From the NCBI RefSeq assembly GCF_025363195.1, contig NZ_JANYEK010000018.1:1-49129 (forward strand): a stretch of 49,129 nucleotides of DNA. Reading direction: 5' to 3'. The DNA comes from Sphingomonas sp. GTDB taxonomy: Bacteria > Pseudomonadota > Alphaproteobacteria > Sphingomonadales > Sphingomonadaceae. A program made the position numbers and the translations under genes. The stretch's first letter is position 1; each line of letters begins with the position of its first letter. The notes beneath the pieces were generated by a model that had not been told where the DNA came from, did no database searches, and worked only from the letters and a program-made list of their open reading frames with translations. Positions 1 to 8,370 of the stretch are shown here, piece after piece.

Positions 1-178
1 CCGCGGCTTCCGTCACCTTATCGACGAAATCGCGCGCCACCGGCAGCGCGACGTCAGCCTCGAGCAGCGCGACGCGAACCTCGCGCATCGCCGCGCGCAC
101 GTCCGCCTCGGTCAGCGCACCGCGGCCACGCAACCGATCAAACACACCGCCAAGGCGATCGCTCAGGCTTTCGAACAT
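1..178 (-). CDS. ffh: Ffh/SRP54 signal recognition particle GTPase, 5' part only
   Basis: The reverse strand from the ATG at 178 reads MFESLSDRLGGVFDRLRGRG and then continues with an ALTEADV segment. This is the start of the N-domain helical bundle of SRP54/Ffh, the GTPase that binds signal sequences and the SRP RNA and docks with FtsY. Only about 59 residues are inside the window. The G and M domains lie beyond the left edge. Its partners FtsY (from 4020) and the SRP RNA (near 27140) are also encoded in this window. The identification rests on the characteristic N-terminal sequence and is firm for so short a piece. Confidence 0.9.
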   Translation of the reverse strand, partial: MFESLSDRLGGVFDRLRGRGALTEADVRAAMREVRVALLEADVALPVARDFVDKVTEAA

Positions 179-433
179 CAGAAACCTTTCGTTGTGAACA
201 CCCGTCTTCGGCTAAACGCACAAGACGCCGGCGGACGAAACCTCGTCGGCCGGCGTAGCCCATGGGCTGCCCTTCACGCTTCGGTCCTGGAACGAGCGGT
301 CGAGCTGGTCGTTAGCGGAAGCAGTCGGGAAAGGCAACCTGGCAAGACGGATCTGCATGGTCGCCCTTTAACCCCATCTACACCTCGCCTGCTGCACAGT
401 CCGCGCTTCATCGACCGTAAGGCACGCGACCGC

Positions 434-2056
434 ATGGCGCTCGACAGCGACAACTCCCCCCGCGAGACCATCCCGCGCCGCGATATCCTGGCCGGTGCGA
501 TCACCGTGTCCGCGATCCTGCTGTTCGTCGGGACCGGCTCGGCAGTGCTGTCGATGACATTGCGCAACTATTTCTCCGGCCAGCAAGGTCCGGACCAGAC
601 GCTCGTCATCGCCCTTTTGCTCAACGTCGCGCTGATCCTGTTCGGTTGGCGCCGCCACCGCGAACTGGCCCAGGAGGTCACCGTCCGCACCGCGGCCGAA
701 GAGCGCGCACAGACGCTCGCCTCGAAAGATCCGCTGACCGGCTTCCTCAACCGCCGCTGCCTGGCAGAAGAGGGCGCGGCAATGTTCGTGCGCGCCGAAA
801 AGCGTGGCAAGGCGATGGCGCTGGTGATGCTCGATCTCGACCATTTCAAGACTGTGAACGATATGTATGGCCATGCCGCCGGTGATGCCCTGCTCCGGCT
901 CGTGGCGGATGAGATCGCCGCCGCCATGCCTTCGGTGGCACTCACGGCGCGGCTCGGCGGGGACGAATTCGCCTGTACCTTCCTGTTCGACCCGGCGCAC
1001 CCCGACACGGTCGAGCACATCGCCGAGAAGCTCGTCAGCCGCCTGGCACAGCCGCTACAGGTCGATGGGTTGCAGTTGCACATCTCCGTCTCGGTCGGCG
1101 TGGCGCGATCCGATTTCGACTGCGGCAGCATCGATGCGCTGATGCGCGCGGGCGACATCGCGATGTATGCGGCGAAGAATGCCGGCCGCAACCGCTTCGC
1201 CTGGTTCGACCGCTCGATGGAGCGCGATCTTCGGGCGCGGAACGACCTCGAAACCGGCCTGCGCGCAGCGATCCCGCGCCAGGAAATCGTGCCCTATTTC
1301 GAACAGCAGATCGATCTGACCACGGGTCGCCTCACCGGCTTCGAGGTGCTGGCGCGCTGGGAACATCCGACGCGCGGGCTGATCGTGCCCGACGAGTTCA
1401 TCCCGATCGCCGAGGAAACCGGCATGATCGCAGAGCTTTCGCTGTCCATCATGCGCCAGGCATTCCAGGCGGCACGCGACTGGGATCCGGCGCTGACCTT
1501 GTCGGTCAACATCTCGCCGTGGCAGTTGAAAGATGCGTGGCTGGCGCAGAAAATCATCAAGGTGCTGACCGAAACGGGTTTTCCCGCCAACCGCCTCGAG
1601 ATCGAGATCACCGAAACGTCGCTGTTCGACAATCTGGCGCTCGCCCAGTCGATCGTCGGCAGCCTGAAGAACCAGGGCATCCAACTGGCGCTCGACGATT
1701 TTGGTACCGGCTATTCGAGCATCGCCCATCTTCGCGCTTTGCCGTTCGACCGGATCAAGATCGACAAGAGCTTCATAATGTCGATTCACGACAACGCCGA
1801 GAGCGCGGCGATCGTGAATGCGATCACGCGGCTGGGCGACAGCCTGAACCTGCCGATTACCGCCGAGGGGATCGAGGAAGCGAGCATCGAGGAACGGTTG
1901 CGCGCATTGGGCTGCGCCAGGGGCCAGGGCTATCTCTACGGCCGCCCGATGAGCATGGCGAACGTCCGCCGCCTGCTGGCCGAGAAACGCCTGCTCCGCG
2001 TCGGCGGCGATCGGCCGGGGAGCGCCGATCCGCGCGATCAACGCCTGACCGGCTGA
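434..2056 (+). CDS. Membrane GGDEF-EAL c-di-GMP turnover protein
   Basis: This is a bifunctional-type cyclic-di-GMP protein of 540 residues. Two N-terminal membrane segments (about residues 20-45 and 55-75) precede a GGDEF domain with an intact GGDEF signature. No RxxD inhibitory site is visible just upstream of that signature. A C-terminal EAL-family domain follows. The latter has an EVLAR motif in place of EALxR, plus NIS, ITET, DDFGTGYSS, KIDKSF and AEGIE, so the phosphodiesterase residues look complete. An in-frame GTG at 194 would add 80 Arg/Ser-rich residues unlike a real N-terminus, so the ATG at 434 was chosen. No PAS or other sensor domain is seen between membrane and catalytic parts. 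The net activity cannot be read from sequence. Confidence 0.85.
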   Translation: MALDSDNSPRETIPRRDILAGAITVSAILLFVGTGSAVLSMTLRNYFSGQQGPDQTLVIALLLNVALILFGWRRHRELAQEVTVRTAAEERAQTLASKDPLTGFLNRRCLAEEGAAMFVRAEKRGKAMALVMLDLDHFKTVNDMYGHAAGDALLRLVADEIAAAMPSVALTARLGGDEFACTFLFDPAHPDTVEHIAEKLVSRLAQPLQVDGLQLHISVSVGVARSDFDCGSIDALMRAGDIAMYAAKNAGRNRFAWFDRSMERDLRARNDLETGLRAAIPRQEIVPYFEQQIDLTTGRLTGFEVLARWEHPTRGLIVPDEFIPIAEETGMIAELSLSIMRQAFQAARDWDPALTLSVNISPWQLKDAWLAQKIIKVLTETGFPANRLEIEITETSLFDNLALAQSIVGSLKNQGIQLALDDFGTGYSSIAHLRALPFDRIKIDKSFIMSIHDNAESAAIVNAITRLGDSLNLPITAEGIEEASIEERLRALGCARGQGYLYGRPMSMANVRRLLAEKRLLRVGGDRPGSADPRDQRLTG

Positions 2057-2096
2057 CCAACCCCTTTCCCAAATCCTTCATGCGGGAGAGAGGCGC

Positions 2097-2675
2097 TCAC
2101 CAACCGCCTTCACCATTCGCCAGGAATGCCACCTCGTCCGCTGTCGAAGTCCGTCCCAAAGCCTCATTTCGTCCCGGAAAGCGCCCGAACTGGGCGATCG
2201 CGGCGGCGTGGTCGCGTGCATATCTTAGATTGTCTGCTTGCCCCAGCGCGGTGAAACACGCCACGCTTTGGGCCTGCGCATCGGAATTCTCGGCATGCAT
2301 CAGCGGCATGTAAAGCAATGCACGCTGTTCCACGGGCAGCAACATATCCCATCCACTGGAAAGCGCGCACTGCGTCAATTCCAAGGCCAGCGGGTCGGCG
2401 GCAAACGCTTCGGCCTCGCCCCGAAACAGGTTGCGAGAAAACTGGTCGAGCACGATGACCGCCGCTAACAGTCTCTCGGGATCGCGCCGCCAACGCTGCG
2501 CACGCTCCGCCAAGATCGCATCGCGCAAGCCTGCGAACCGCTGCGAGATCGCGACGTCCAGCGCATCGTCCCGCGCTAACCACCTGTCCTCGGTCACCGC
2601 GCCAAACCAGAAGTCGAGCACTGTGCGGGCGTGGTCGTGGACTTCGCGTGGGTTCGCAACTAGATCACCGCCCAT
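2097..2675 (-). CDS. DUF924 family protein
   Basis: A 192-residue soluble protein with features of the DUF924 family: an N-terminal VLDFWFGAV segment, VLDQFSRNLFRG near the middle, LMHAEN, and FGRFPGRNEALGR near the C-terminus. DUF924 is an all-helical, TPR-like family without an established reaction. The ATG at 2675 is chosen because GGGGAG lies six bases ahead of it. An alternative ATG at 2681 has no spacing for that site. The start codon shares its CATG with the start of mtaB on the other strand, so each gene's leader lies inside the other. Family assignment is secure and the function unknown. Confidence 0.85.
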   Translation of the reverse strand: MGGDLVANPREVHDHARTVLDFWFGAVTEDRWLARDDALDVAISQRFAGLRDAILAERAQRWRRDPERLLAAVIVLDQFSRNLFRGEAEAFAADPLALELTQCALSSGWDMLLPVEQRALLYMPLMHAENSDAQAQSVACFTALGQADNLRYARDHAAAIAQFGRFPGRNEALGRTSTADEVAFLANGEGGW

Positions 2676-4023
2676 GTCCATCTCCCCGGCCGCATTCCGC
2701 GCCGATCCCGACATCATCAGTCTCGGCTGCCGCCTTAACATCGCGGAAAGCGAAACGATCCGCGCGCTCGTTGCGGGGCGCGACATGGTCGTCATCAACA
2801 GCTGCGCCGTCACCAACAATGCCGTACGCGAGACGCGCGACCGCATCCGCCGGGCTCGCCGCGACCGCCCCGGCGCGGAAATCGTCGTGACCGGATGCGC
2901 GGCGCAGATCGATCCCGCAGGCTTCGCCGCAATGCCGGAAGTGGACCGCGTGATCGGCAATGCGGAAAAACTGACGCCTGCCGCCTGGACCTCACACGCG
3001 GCGGTCGTCGTTGGCGACATCATGACTGTGCGCGACACCGCACCGCACCTGACCACCGCCTTCGCCGCCCATGCCCGCGCTTTCGTCGAGGTCCAGAACG
3101 GCTGCGACCATCGCTGCACCTTCTGCGTGATTCCTTTCGGGCGCGGCAACAGTCGTTCGGTTCCTGCGGGTGCGGTGGTCGATCGCATCGCCGGGCTGAT
3201 CGAGGCCGGACACAGCGAGATCGTGCTGACCGGCGTGGATCTGACGAGCTACGGTCCGGACCTGCCAGGGGCGCCGACCCTGGGCCTGCTGGTCGAACGC
3301 ATCCTCCGCCACGTGCCCAAACTGGCGCGCCTGCGCCTGTCCTCGCTCGACGGGATCGAGATTGACGATCGGCTGTTCGATCTACTCACCGGCGAGGCGC
3401 GGATCATACCGCACGTCCACCTCTCGCTGCAGGCCGGTGACGACATGATCCTCAAACGCATGAAGCGCCGCCATATGCGCGCGCAATCCGTGGCATTTGT
3501 CGAACGGCTGAAGACCGCGCGACCCGAAATCGCCATCGGCGCGGACTTGATCGCTGGTTTCCCGACCGAAGACGATGCGATGTTCGCCAACACCCTCGCG
3601 CTGATCGAGGATTGCGACATCGTGCACGGCCATATCTTCCCGTATTCCGAACGCGAAGGCACGCCCGCCGCCCGCATGCCGCAGGTGGCGATGCCCGTGC
3701 GCAAAGAACGCGCCGCTAGATTGCGAGAGGCAGCCTCGAACCGCCGCGCGGCGTGGCTGTCCTCGCTGATCGGCACCACGCAGCAGGTGTTGGCCGAACG
3801 CCCTGGCGATCGCGGCCACACCCCGAACTTCGCCGAAGTGCGCTTCTGCTCATCCGAGTGCGCCCCTTCCTCCATTCGTCCTGAGCTGGGCGAAGAACAT
3901 TTGACCAGCCGCCACGATCTGCCTGAACTATGCACTTCGACAAGCTCAGCGCGAACGGGCGAGGTGATGCCGGTGCGGATCACCGCGACCGACGGCACCA
4001 AACTCACAGGAATATCCGCATGA
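2674..4023 (+). CDS. mtaB: tRNA t6A37 methylthiotransferase MtaB
   Basis: A 449-residue radical-SAM methylthiotransferase of the MiaB/RimO/MtaB type, which converts t6A37 of tRNA to ms2t6A. The three N-terminal cluster cysteines are C19 (SLGCRLN), C44 (NSCAVTN) and C75 (TGCAAQ). The radical-SAM triad is C144, C148 and C151 (CDHRCTFC). The C-terminal TRAM-like region is interrupted at about residues 395-428 by a low-complexity segment. This segment is the translation of a two-armed palindromic repeat, annotated separately, and the reading frame stays open through it. The stop overlaps the ftsY start as ATGA, so the genes are probably co-transcribed and translationally coupled. No good ribosome site precedes the ATG, which lies in the CATG shared with the divergent DUF924 gene. 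Confidence 0.9.
   Translation: MSISPAAFRADPDIISLGCRLNIAESETIRALVAGRDMVVINSCAVTNNAVRETRDRIRRARRDRPGAEIVVTGCAAQIDPAGFAAMPEVDRVIGNAEKLTPAAWTSHAAVVVGDIMTVRDTAPHLTTAFAAHARAFVEVQNGCDHRCTFCVIPFGRGNSRSVPAGAVVDRIAGLIEAGHSEIVLTGVDLTSYGPDLPGAPTLGLLVERILRHVPKLARLRLSSLDGIEIDDRLFDLLTGEARIIPHVHLSLQAGDDMILKRMKRRHMRAQSVAFVERLKTARPEIAIGADLIAGFPTEDDAMFANTLALIEDCDIVHGHIFPYSEREGTPAARMPQVAMPVRKERAARLREAASNRRAAWLSSLIGTTQQVLAERPGDRGHTPNFAEVRFCSSECAPSSIRPELGEEHLTSRHDLPELCTSTSSARTGEVMPVRITATDGTKLTGISA
3874..3957. repeat. Two-armed palindromic (REPIN-like) element inside mtaB
   Basis: The left arm (3874-3895, containing CTGAGCTGGGCGAAG) is the imperfect inverted complement of the right arm (3935-3957, CTTCGACAAGCTCAGC followed by GCGAACG). 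The same right arm recurs at 11532 and 38037 in intergenic positions, each with an inverted partner 85-95 bases away. This copy lies wholly inside the mtaB reading frame and encodes roughly residues 401-428. It resembles REP doublets. The in-frame insertion is seen directly, and mobility is inferred. Confidence 0.75.
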
Positions 4024-4946
4024 GCACCGCGTGGCACAACAAGCTGCTCGGCGGCTTCAAGCGCACTTCCGACCGGCTGATCGGCAACCTCGCCGGGCTC
4101 GGTGCCGCCCGCCTCGACGATGCGACGCTCGACGAGATCGAGGAAGCCCTGATCGCCTCCGATCTCGGCCCCGAGACCGCCGCGCGTATCCGCGCCCGCC
4201 TCGCCGAAGGCAGCTTCGAGCGCAACATGGAGGAACTCGGCATCCGCCTGATCGTCGCGGAAGAGATCGAGAAGGTGCTCGCCAAGGTCGCCAAGCCGCT
4301 CGAGATCGAGGCGTTTCCGCGCCCACAGGTGATCCTCGTCATTGGCGTCAATGGCTCGGGCAAGACGACGACCATCGCCAAGCTCGCGCACCTGTTGATG
4401 GAGCAGGATTACGCCGTGATGCTGGCGGCGGGCGATACGTTTCGCGCCGCCGCGATCGGCCAGCTCGCGACATGGGCGGAGCGGGTTGGCGTGCCCATAA
4501 TCTCGGGCAAGGAAGGCGGCGACGCTGCGGGCATCGTCTACGAGGCGGTCAAGCAGGCCACCGCGATCGGCACCGACGTACTGATCGTCGACACTGCCGG
4601 ACGCCTTCAAAACAAGCGCGAATTGATGGACGAATTGAGCAAGATTCGCCGCGTGCTAGGTCGCCTCAACGCCGCCGCACAGCATGACGTGGTGCTCGTC
4701 CTCGACGCCACCACAGGCCAGAATGCGCTCAGCCAGATCGAGGTGTTCGGCAAGGAAGCCGGTGTCACCGGCCTCGTGATGACCAAGCTGGACGGCACGG
4801 CACGCGGCGGCGTGCTCGTCGCGGCAGCCGAAAAATACGGTCTGCCGATCCATGCCATCGGCATTGGCGAGCAGATGGGCGATCTGCGCCCGTTCGACCC
4901 GAACGAGGTTGCGCGGATCATCGCCGGCGTGGGAGAGGCGCTGTGA
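4020..4946 (+). CDS. ftsY: Signal recognition particle receptor FtsY
   Basis: A 308-residue SRP GTPase, the membrane-side receptor for Ffh. A short N-domain (residues 1-95) is followed by the G domain: G1 GVNGSGKTTT (about 109-118), the DTFRAAA motif, G3 DTAGR and G4 TKLDGTARGG. The long acidic A domain of enterobacterial FtsY is absent, as is common in alphaproteobacteria. The start overlaps the mtaB stop (ATGA), and the stop overlaps the next start, giving a tight mtaB-ftsY-yciB unit. The lack of ambiguity in the G motifs and the G-domain length make the call firm. Confidence 0.95.
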   Translation: MSTAWHNKLLGGFKRTSDRLIGNLAGLGAARLDDATLDEIEEALIASDLGPETAARIRARLAEGSFERNMEELGIRLIVAEEIEKVLAKVAKPLEIEAFPRPQVILVIGVNGSGKTTTIAKLAHLLMEQDYAVMLAAGDTFRAAAIGQLATWAERVGVPIISGKEGGDAAGIVYEAVKQATAIGTDVLIVDTAGRLQNKRELMDELSKIRRVLGRLNAAAQHDVVLVLDATTGQNALSQIEVFGKEAGVTGLVMTKLDGTARGGVLVAAAEKYGLPIHAIGIGEQMGDLRPFDPNEVARIIAGVGEAL

Positions 4947-5629
4947 TGACCACCATTCCTCATAAATCACCTGCATCACCCGGCCTGCGCCTTGCGCTCG
5001 ATTACGGCCCGCTGATCGTGTTTTTCGCGGCCAACTTCCTGCTCCCCGCCCCACTCGCGATGCGGCTGGTGGCGGAAACGACTCCGTTCCTGAACGGTGT
5101 CGACAAGGTCGCGGCCTTGGTCGTCGCGAAGGTCATCGTCGCAACGGTGGCGTTTATCCTGGCGACGATCGCCGCGATGCTCGTTTCGCGTATCAAGCTC
5201 GGTAGCATTTCGCCGATGCTGTGGATTTCCGGCGTGCTGGTGATCGTGTTTGGCGGGCTGACGCTGTATTTCCATGATCCGCGCTTCATCCAGATGAAGC
5301 CGACGTTCGTCTATCTGATCTTCGGCGGCACATTGGGATTTGGCCTGCTGACCGGGCGTCCATTGCTGCAATCCCTGCTGGAGGCGGCCTATCCTGGCCT
5401 GAACGCGCTGGGCTGGCGCAAGCTGACCCGCAACTGGGCCTTGTTTTTCTGTGCGATGGCGATCCTCAACGAATTGGTCTGGCGATCGACCAGCTGGGAT
5501 TTCTGGGTCGGCTTCAAACTTTGGGGTGCGATCCCGTTGACCCTGCTGTTCGCCTTCGCCAACATCCCCATGTTGCTGCGCCACGGACTGACCGTGGCAG
5601 AGGACACCCCGGTTCCGCCAGAGGGTTGA
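4946..5629 (+). CDS. yciB: Inner membrane-spanning protein YciB / septation protein IspZ
   Basis: A protein of about 227 residues with five or six hydrophobic helices and the family's LDYGPLIVFF start and LIFGGTLGFGLLTGRPLLQ centre. The C-terminal stretch NELVWRSTSWDFWVGFKLWG is also typical. The YciB/IspZ family is implicated in cell-envelope organisation and septation, but its biochemical role is unclear. The ATG at 4946 overlaps the ftsY TGA by one base, and an in-frame GTG one codon earlier (4943) is possible. Co-transcription with ftsY is likely. Confidence 0.9.
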   Translation: MTTIPHKSPASPGLRLALDYGPLIVFFAANFLLPAPLAMRLVAETTPFLNGVDKVAALVVAKVIVATVAFILATIAAMLVSRIKLGSISPMLWISGVLVIVFGGLTLYFHDPRFIQMKPTFVYLIFGGTLGFGLLTGRPLLQSLLEAAYPGLNALGWRKLTRNWALFFCAMAILNELVWRSTSWDFWVGFKLWGAIPLTLLFAFANIPMLLRHGLTVAEDTPVPPEG

Positions 5630-5682
5630 TCCGCGCCGGTTTGCTTTCGCCATAGCCTCTGAAGTTAAGGACTGAAGCAACC

Positions 5683-6420
5683 ATGACCGCCACGCCGCCG
5701 AAGCCCAAACCGAAGATCAGCCTCGTCATTCCGGCCTATAACGAGGAGGCTTATCTGCCCGCGTGCCTGGATGCGGTCATGCTGAACGTCGCGGACAAGG
5801 TCGCGGAAATCATCGTCGTCGACAATAACAGCACCGACGGCACGAAGCAGGTGATCGGGCGCTATCCGGCGGTCAAATATCTGTTCGAACCGCGCAAGGG
5901 CATCACGCGTGCGCGGCAGTGCGGTTTCCTTGGCGCAAGTGGCGACATCATCGCCTATGTCGATGCCGATACGCTGCCGCCTGGCGGCTGGGCCGAGCAA
6001 ATCCGGGCAGAGTTCGACGCCGACCCGGGCCTCGCCTGCCTGTCCGGCCCGTATAGTTTTTACGACCTTACCGGCATCCGCAACGCCATATCGACCGGCT
6101 GGTTCGTGACCGCACGGCCGTTATACTCTGTCACCGGATACATGATGGTCGGCGGTAATTTCGCGATCCGACGCGACGTGCTCGAACAGATGGGCGGCTT
6201 CGACGATTCGATAGAATTTTACGGCGAGGATGCGGACATCGCGAAGCGTGCCAAGGCGTACGGCAAGGTGCTGTTTTCGCGGAATTTCGTGATGCCGACG
6301 TCAGGGCGGCGGCTGAAGAAACAAGGGCTGCTGAAAATGGCAGGGCTGTATTTCATCAACTACGTATCGATCGTCCTGCGCAGCAAGCCGGCGACGAAAG
6401 GCTATCAGGACGTCAGATAG
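5683..6420 (+). CDS. Family 2 glycosyltransferase
   Basis: A 245-residue GT-A fold glycosyltransferase. Visible motifs are LVIPAYNEE at the start, VVDNNSTDGT for the nucleotide pocket, YVDADTLPPGGW as the DxD-like metal site, and FYGEDADIAKRA as the acceptor-side ED motif. No membrane helix is evident, so it is probably cytosolic or peripheral. It follows yciB by 53 bases and ends just before a strong hairpin terminator. Donor and acceptor sugars cannot be read from sequence. It is far from the exopolysaccharide locus at the right end of the window. Confidence 0.85.
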   Translation: MTATPPKPKPKISLVIPAYNEEAYLPACLDAVMLNVADKVAEIIVVDNNSTDGTKQVIGRYPAVKYLFEPRKGITRARQCGFLGASGDIIAYVDADTLPPGGWAEQIRAEFDADPGLACLSGPYSFYDLTGIRNAISTGWFVTARPLYSVTGYMMVGGNFAIRRDVLEQMGGFDDSIEFYGEDADIAKRAKAYGKVLFSRNFVMPTSGRRLKKQGLLKMAGLYFINYVSIVLRSKPATKGYQDVR

Positions 6421-6428
6421 ACGAGAAA

Positions 6429-6461
6429 AGCCCCTTCCCGAAGGAAGGGGCTCAAGTTTTT
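6429..6461. terminator. Intrinsic terminator between convergent genes
   Basis: A perfect 10-bp stem (AGCCCCTTCC at 6429 and its complement ending at 6452) closes a CGAA tetraloop. CAAGTTTTT follows on the plus strand. On the minus strand the stem is followed by CTTTTCT, so it can serve both the glycosyltransferase (plus) and sodB (minus), which converge here. Confidence 0.85.
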
Positions 6462-7072
6462 CATCCGACAGCGGCGTCGTAAATCTTGCCGGCTTCGTCC
6501 CAGTTCACGACGTTCCACCACTTTTTCAGATAGCCGGGGCGGTCGTTCATGTACGTCAGATAATAAGCGTGTTCCCACACGTCGTTACCCAGGATCGGCG
6601 TGCCCTTGTCCTTTGCATCGTCCATCAGCGGGTTGTCTTGGTTCGGCGTCGAGACGACCTTCAGCGCGCCCGAAGCATCCGCGATCACCCACGCCCAGCC
6701 GGAACCGAACTGACCCGCGCCCTTGCCGTTGAAATCTTCCTTCAGCTTGTCGAGCCCGCCAAAGGTCTCGATGGCCTCGGCCAGCTTGCCCGACGGCTTG
6801 GTCGAACCCTCGGCCGCCATGATCTTCCAGAAGAAGGCATGGTTCCAGAAGCCGCCACCATTGTTACGCACCAGTGGGGGCTGCGACGAGATCATCCCGA
6901 GGATCTCCTCGATCGTCTTGCCCTCCAGCTTCGGGTCGGCGGCAACGCCTTCGTTCAGCTTGGCAGTATAGGCGGCGTGATGCTTATCATGATGGAACGT
7001 CATCGTCTCCTTGGAGATCGTTGGTTCCAGCGCATCGTAAGCGTAAGGGAGCGGGGGGAGTTCGAAAGCCAT
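6461..7072 (-). CDS. sodB: Superoxide dismutase (Fe/Mn family)
   Basis: A 203-residue iron/manganese superoxide dismutase. The four metal ligands are visible: His in FHHDKHH, His in FWNHAFFW, and Asp and His in DVWEHAYY. The length and the start MAFELPPLPY are typical of alphaproteobacterial SodB. The upstream in-frame ATG codons would add 17 unconserved residues, so the ATG at 7072 was chosen. Metal choice (Fe, Mn or either) is not decided by these motifs. No signal peptide is present, so it is cytosolic. It is transcribed separately from pspF, whose stop lies 84 bases upstream. Confidence 0.93.
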   Translation of the reverse strand: MAFELPPLPYAYDALEPTISKETMTFHHDKHHAAYTAKLNEGVAADPKLEGKTIEEILGMISSQPPLVRNNGGGFWNHAFFWKIMAAEGSTKPSGKLAEAIETFGGLDKLKEDFNGKGAGQFGSGWAWVIADASGALKVVSTPNQDNPLMDDAKDKGTPILGNDVWEHAYYLTYMNDRPGYLKKWWNVVNWDEAGKIYDAAVG

Positions 7073-7156
7073 GTGCATTCTCCTGGGAATTTGGCCAAAA
7101 ATATTTTGGGGTCGCGACAGCAACGCCTACCTGTCGAAATGGGTCCGCGAGTATCG

Positions 7157-8197
7157 TTACGCAACCGATTCGGAACTGCCGGCCGAAATTAGCCCATGCC
7201 GCTTTAACGCATGGCGCAATTGGTCGTAGCTGAGGCCCAGTGCCTCGGCGGTCGCGCGCTGGTTGAAGCGGCTTTCCGCCAGCGCCTTTTCGAGCAATTC
7301 GCATTCAAACCGCGCGATTCGCGTCTTGAAATCACCCGAACAATCCGGCTCCGCCGCCGGGGCAGACGCCCCTGCCGCTGAAACATTCGCAGTCGGCTCG
7401 CTATGATGCGCCACGCTCGCCGGTTGATACGGCGAATGGAACGGATCAAACTCGATATTCTCGATCGCGCCGGGCTGTTCCCAGCGATACACCGCACGCT
7501 CAACCACGTTGCGAAGCTCGCGCACGTTGCCCGGCCACTGATAATCGACCAGCGCATCGATCGCGTCGCGGCCGAACCCGGCCCAGGTGTCGCGCCCCAT
7601 CTCCGCCGCCATACGCCGCCCGAAATGGTCGGCCAACACCATCACGTCGCCCGGCCGCGCGCGCAATGGCGGCAACGTCACCACTTCGAAGCTCAGCCGG
7701 TCGAGCAGATCGGCGCGAAACTGATGGCGCTCGACCTTGGCGGGAAGATGCTCGTTCGTAGCGGCGACGATGCGCACATCGACGCGCAACGGGCGCGAGG
7801 ACCCGATGCGCGTGATCTCGCCATATTCCACCGCGCGCAGCAACCGCTCCTGCGCGCCCATCGAGAGCGTACCGAGTTCATCGAGGAACAAGGTGCCGCC
7901 ATCGGCCTCCTCGAACCGCCCGACCCGCGCCTTGGTCGCCCCGGTGAAGGCGCCGGCCTCATGCCCGAACAATTCCGCCTCGATCAGCGTCTCGGGCAAG
8001 GCTGCGCAGTTCATGATGACCAGTGGCTGGTCCCAGCGCGGCGACAAGCGATGGAGCCGCTCCGCGACCAGTTCCTTGCCTGTGCCCCGCTCGCCGATAA
8101 CCAGCACCGGGCGATCGAGCGCCGCCGCGCGACTGGCGCGTTCCAGCACGTCGAGAAAGGCGTTGGATTGGCCGATGGCCTGCGTGGTGCGATTCAT
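7157..8197 (-). CDS. pspF: Phage shock operon activator PspF (sigma-54 enhancer-binding AAA+ protein)
   Basis: A 346-residue bacterial enhancer-binding protein with no N-terminal receiver, as in PspF. The AAA+ domain starts almost at the N-terminus, with Walker A GERGTGKE, the sigma-54 contact loop GAFTGA, Walker B GGTLFLDELG and a WPGNVRELRN segment. A Fis-type helix-turn-helix (ATAEALGLSYDQLRHAL) lies near the C-terminus. An alanine-rich linker separates the two. The start at 8197 gives MNRTTQAIGQS, matching the family. It is divergent from the psp operon, and its own promoter should lie in 8198-8297, next to the sigma-54 promoter it activates. In the known system PspA inhibits PspF until envelope stress. 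Confidence 0.92.
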   Translation of the reverse strand: MNRTTQAIGQSNAFLDVLERASRAAALDRPVLVIGERGTGKELVAERLHRLSPRWDQPLVIMNCAALPETLIEAELFGHEAGAFTGATKARVGRFEEADGGTLFLDELGTLSMGAQERLLRAVEYGEITRIGSSRPLRVDVRIVAATNEHLPAKVERHQFRADLLDRLSFEVVTLPPLRARPGDVMVLADHFGRRMAAEMGRDTWAGFGRDAIDALVDYQWPGNVRELRNVVERAVYRWEQPGAIENIEFDPFHSPYQPASVAHHSEPTANVSAAGASAPAAEPDCSGDFKTRIARFECELLEKALAESRFNQRATAEALGLSYDQLRHALKRHGLISAGSSESVA

Positions 8198-8297
8198 TCC
8201 CAATGCTTGGCGTATTTTCCCAAGCCTTCGCAAGAAAGAAAAGTGCACCTGCACATGAAAACGGGCGAAAGCGCCGGATTTCCGCCATTCTCGAAAC

Positions 8298-8313
8298 TGG
8301 CACGCTCCCTGCA
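8298..8313 (+). promoter_or_regulatory. Sigma-54 (-24/-12) promoter of the psp operon
   Basis: TGGCACG-CTCC-CTGCA matches the sigma-54 consensus TGGCACG-N4-TTGCA with one mismatch. The GG and GC dinucleotides are separated by exactly 10 bases. It lies between divergent pspF and the first psp reading frame, about 60 bases upstream of the ATG at 8371. This is where a PspF-activated promoter is expected. Confidence 0.85.
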
Positions 8314-8370
8314 ATACCCCAGGCAATTGTCACAAAGACGAGCCAGACACTGACACAGGGAGTTTCCACC

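Noticed and set aside
1055..2041. Long open frame (328 codons) on the minus strand opposite the GGDEF-EAL gene
   Set aside because: It mirrors the codon bias of a high-GC gene. The product has no recognisable motif, while the plus strand encodes a complete GGDEF-EAL protein.
3249..4610. Open frame of 453 codons on the minus strand over mtaB/ftsY
   Set aside because: It is antisense to two well-recognised genes and shows no motif.
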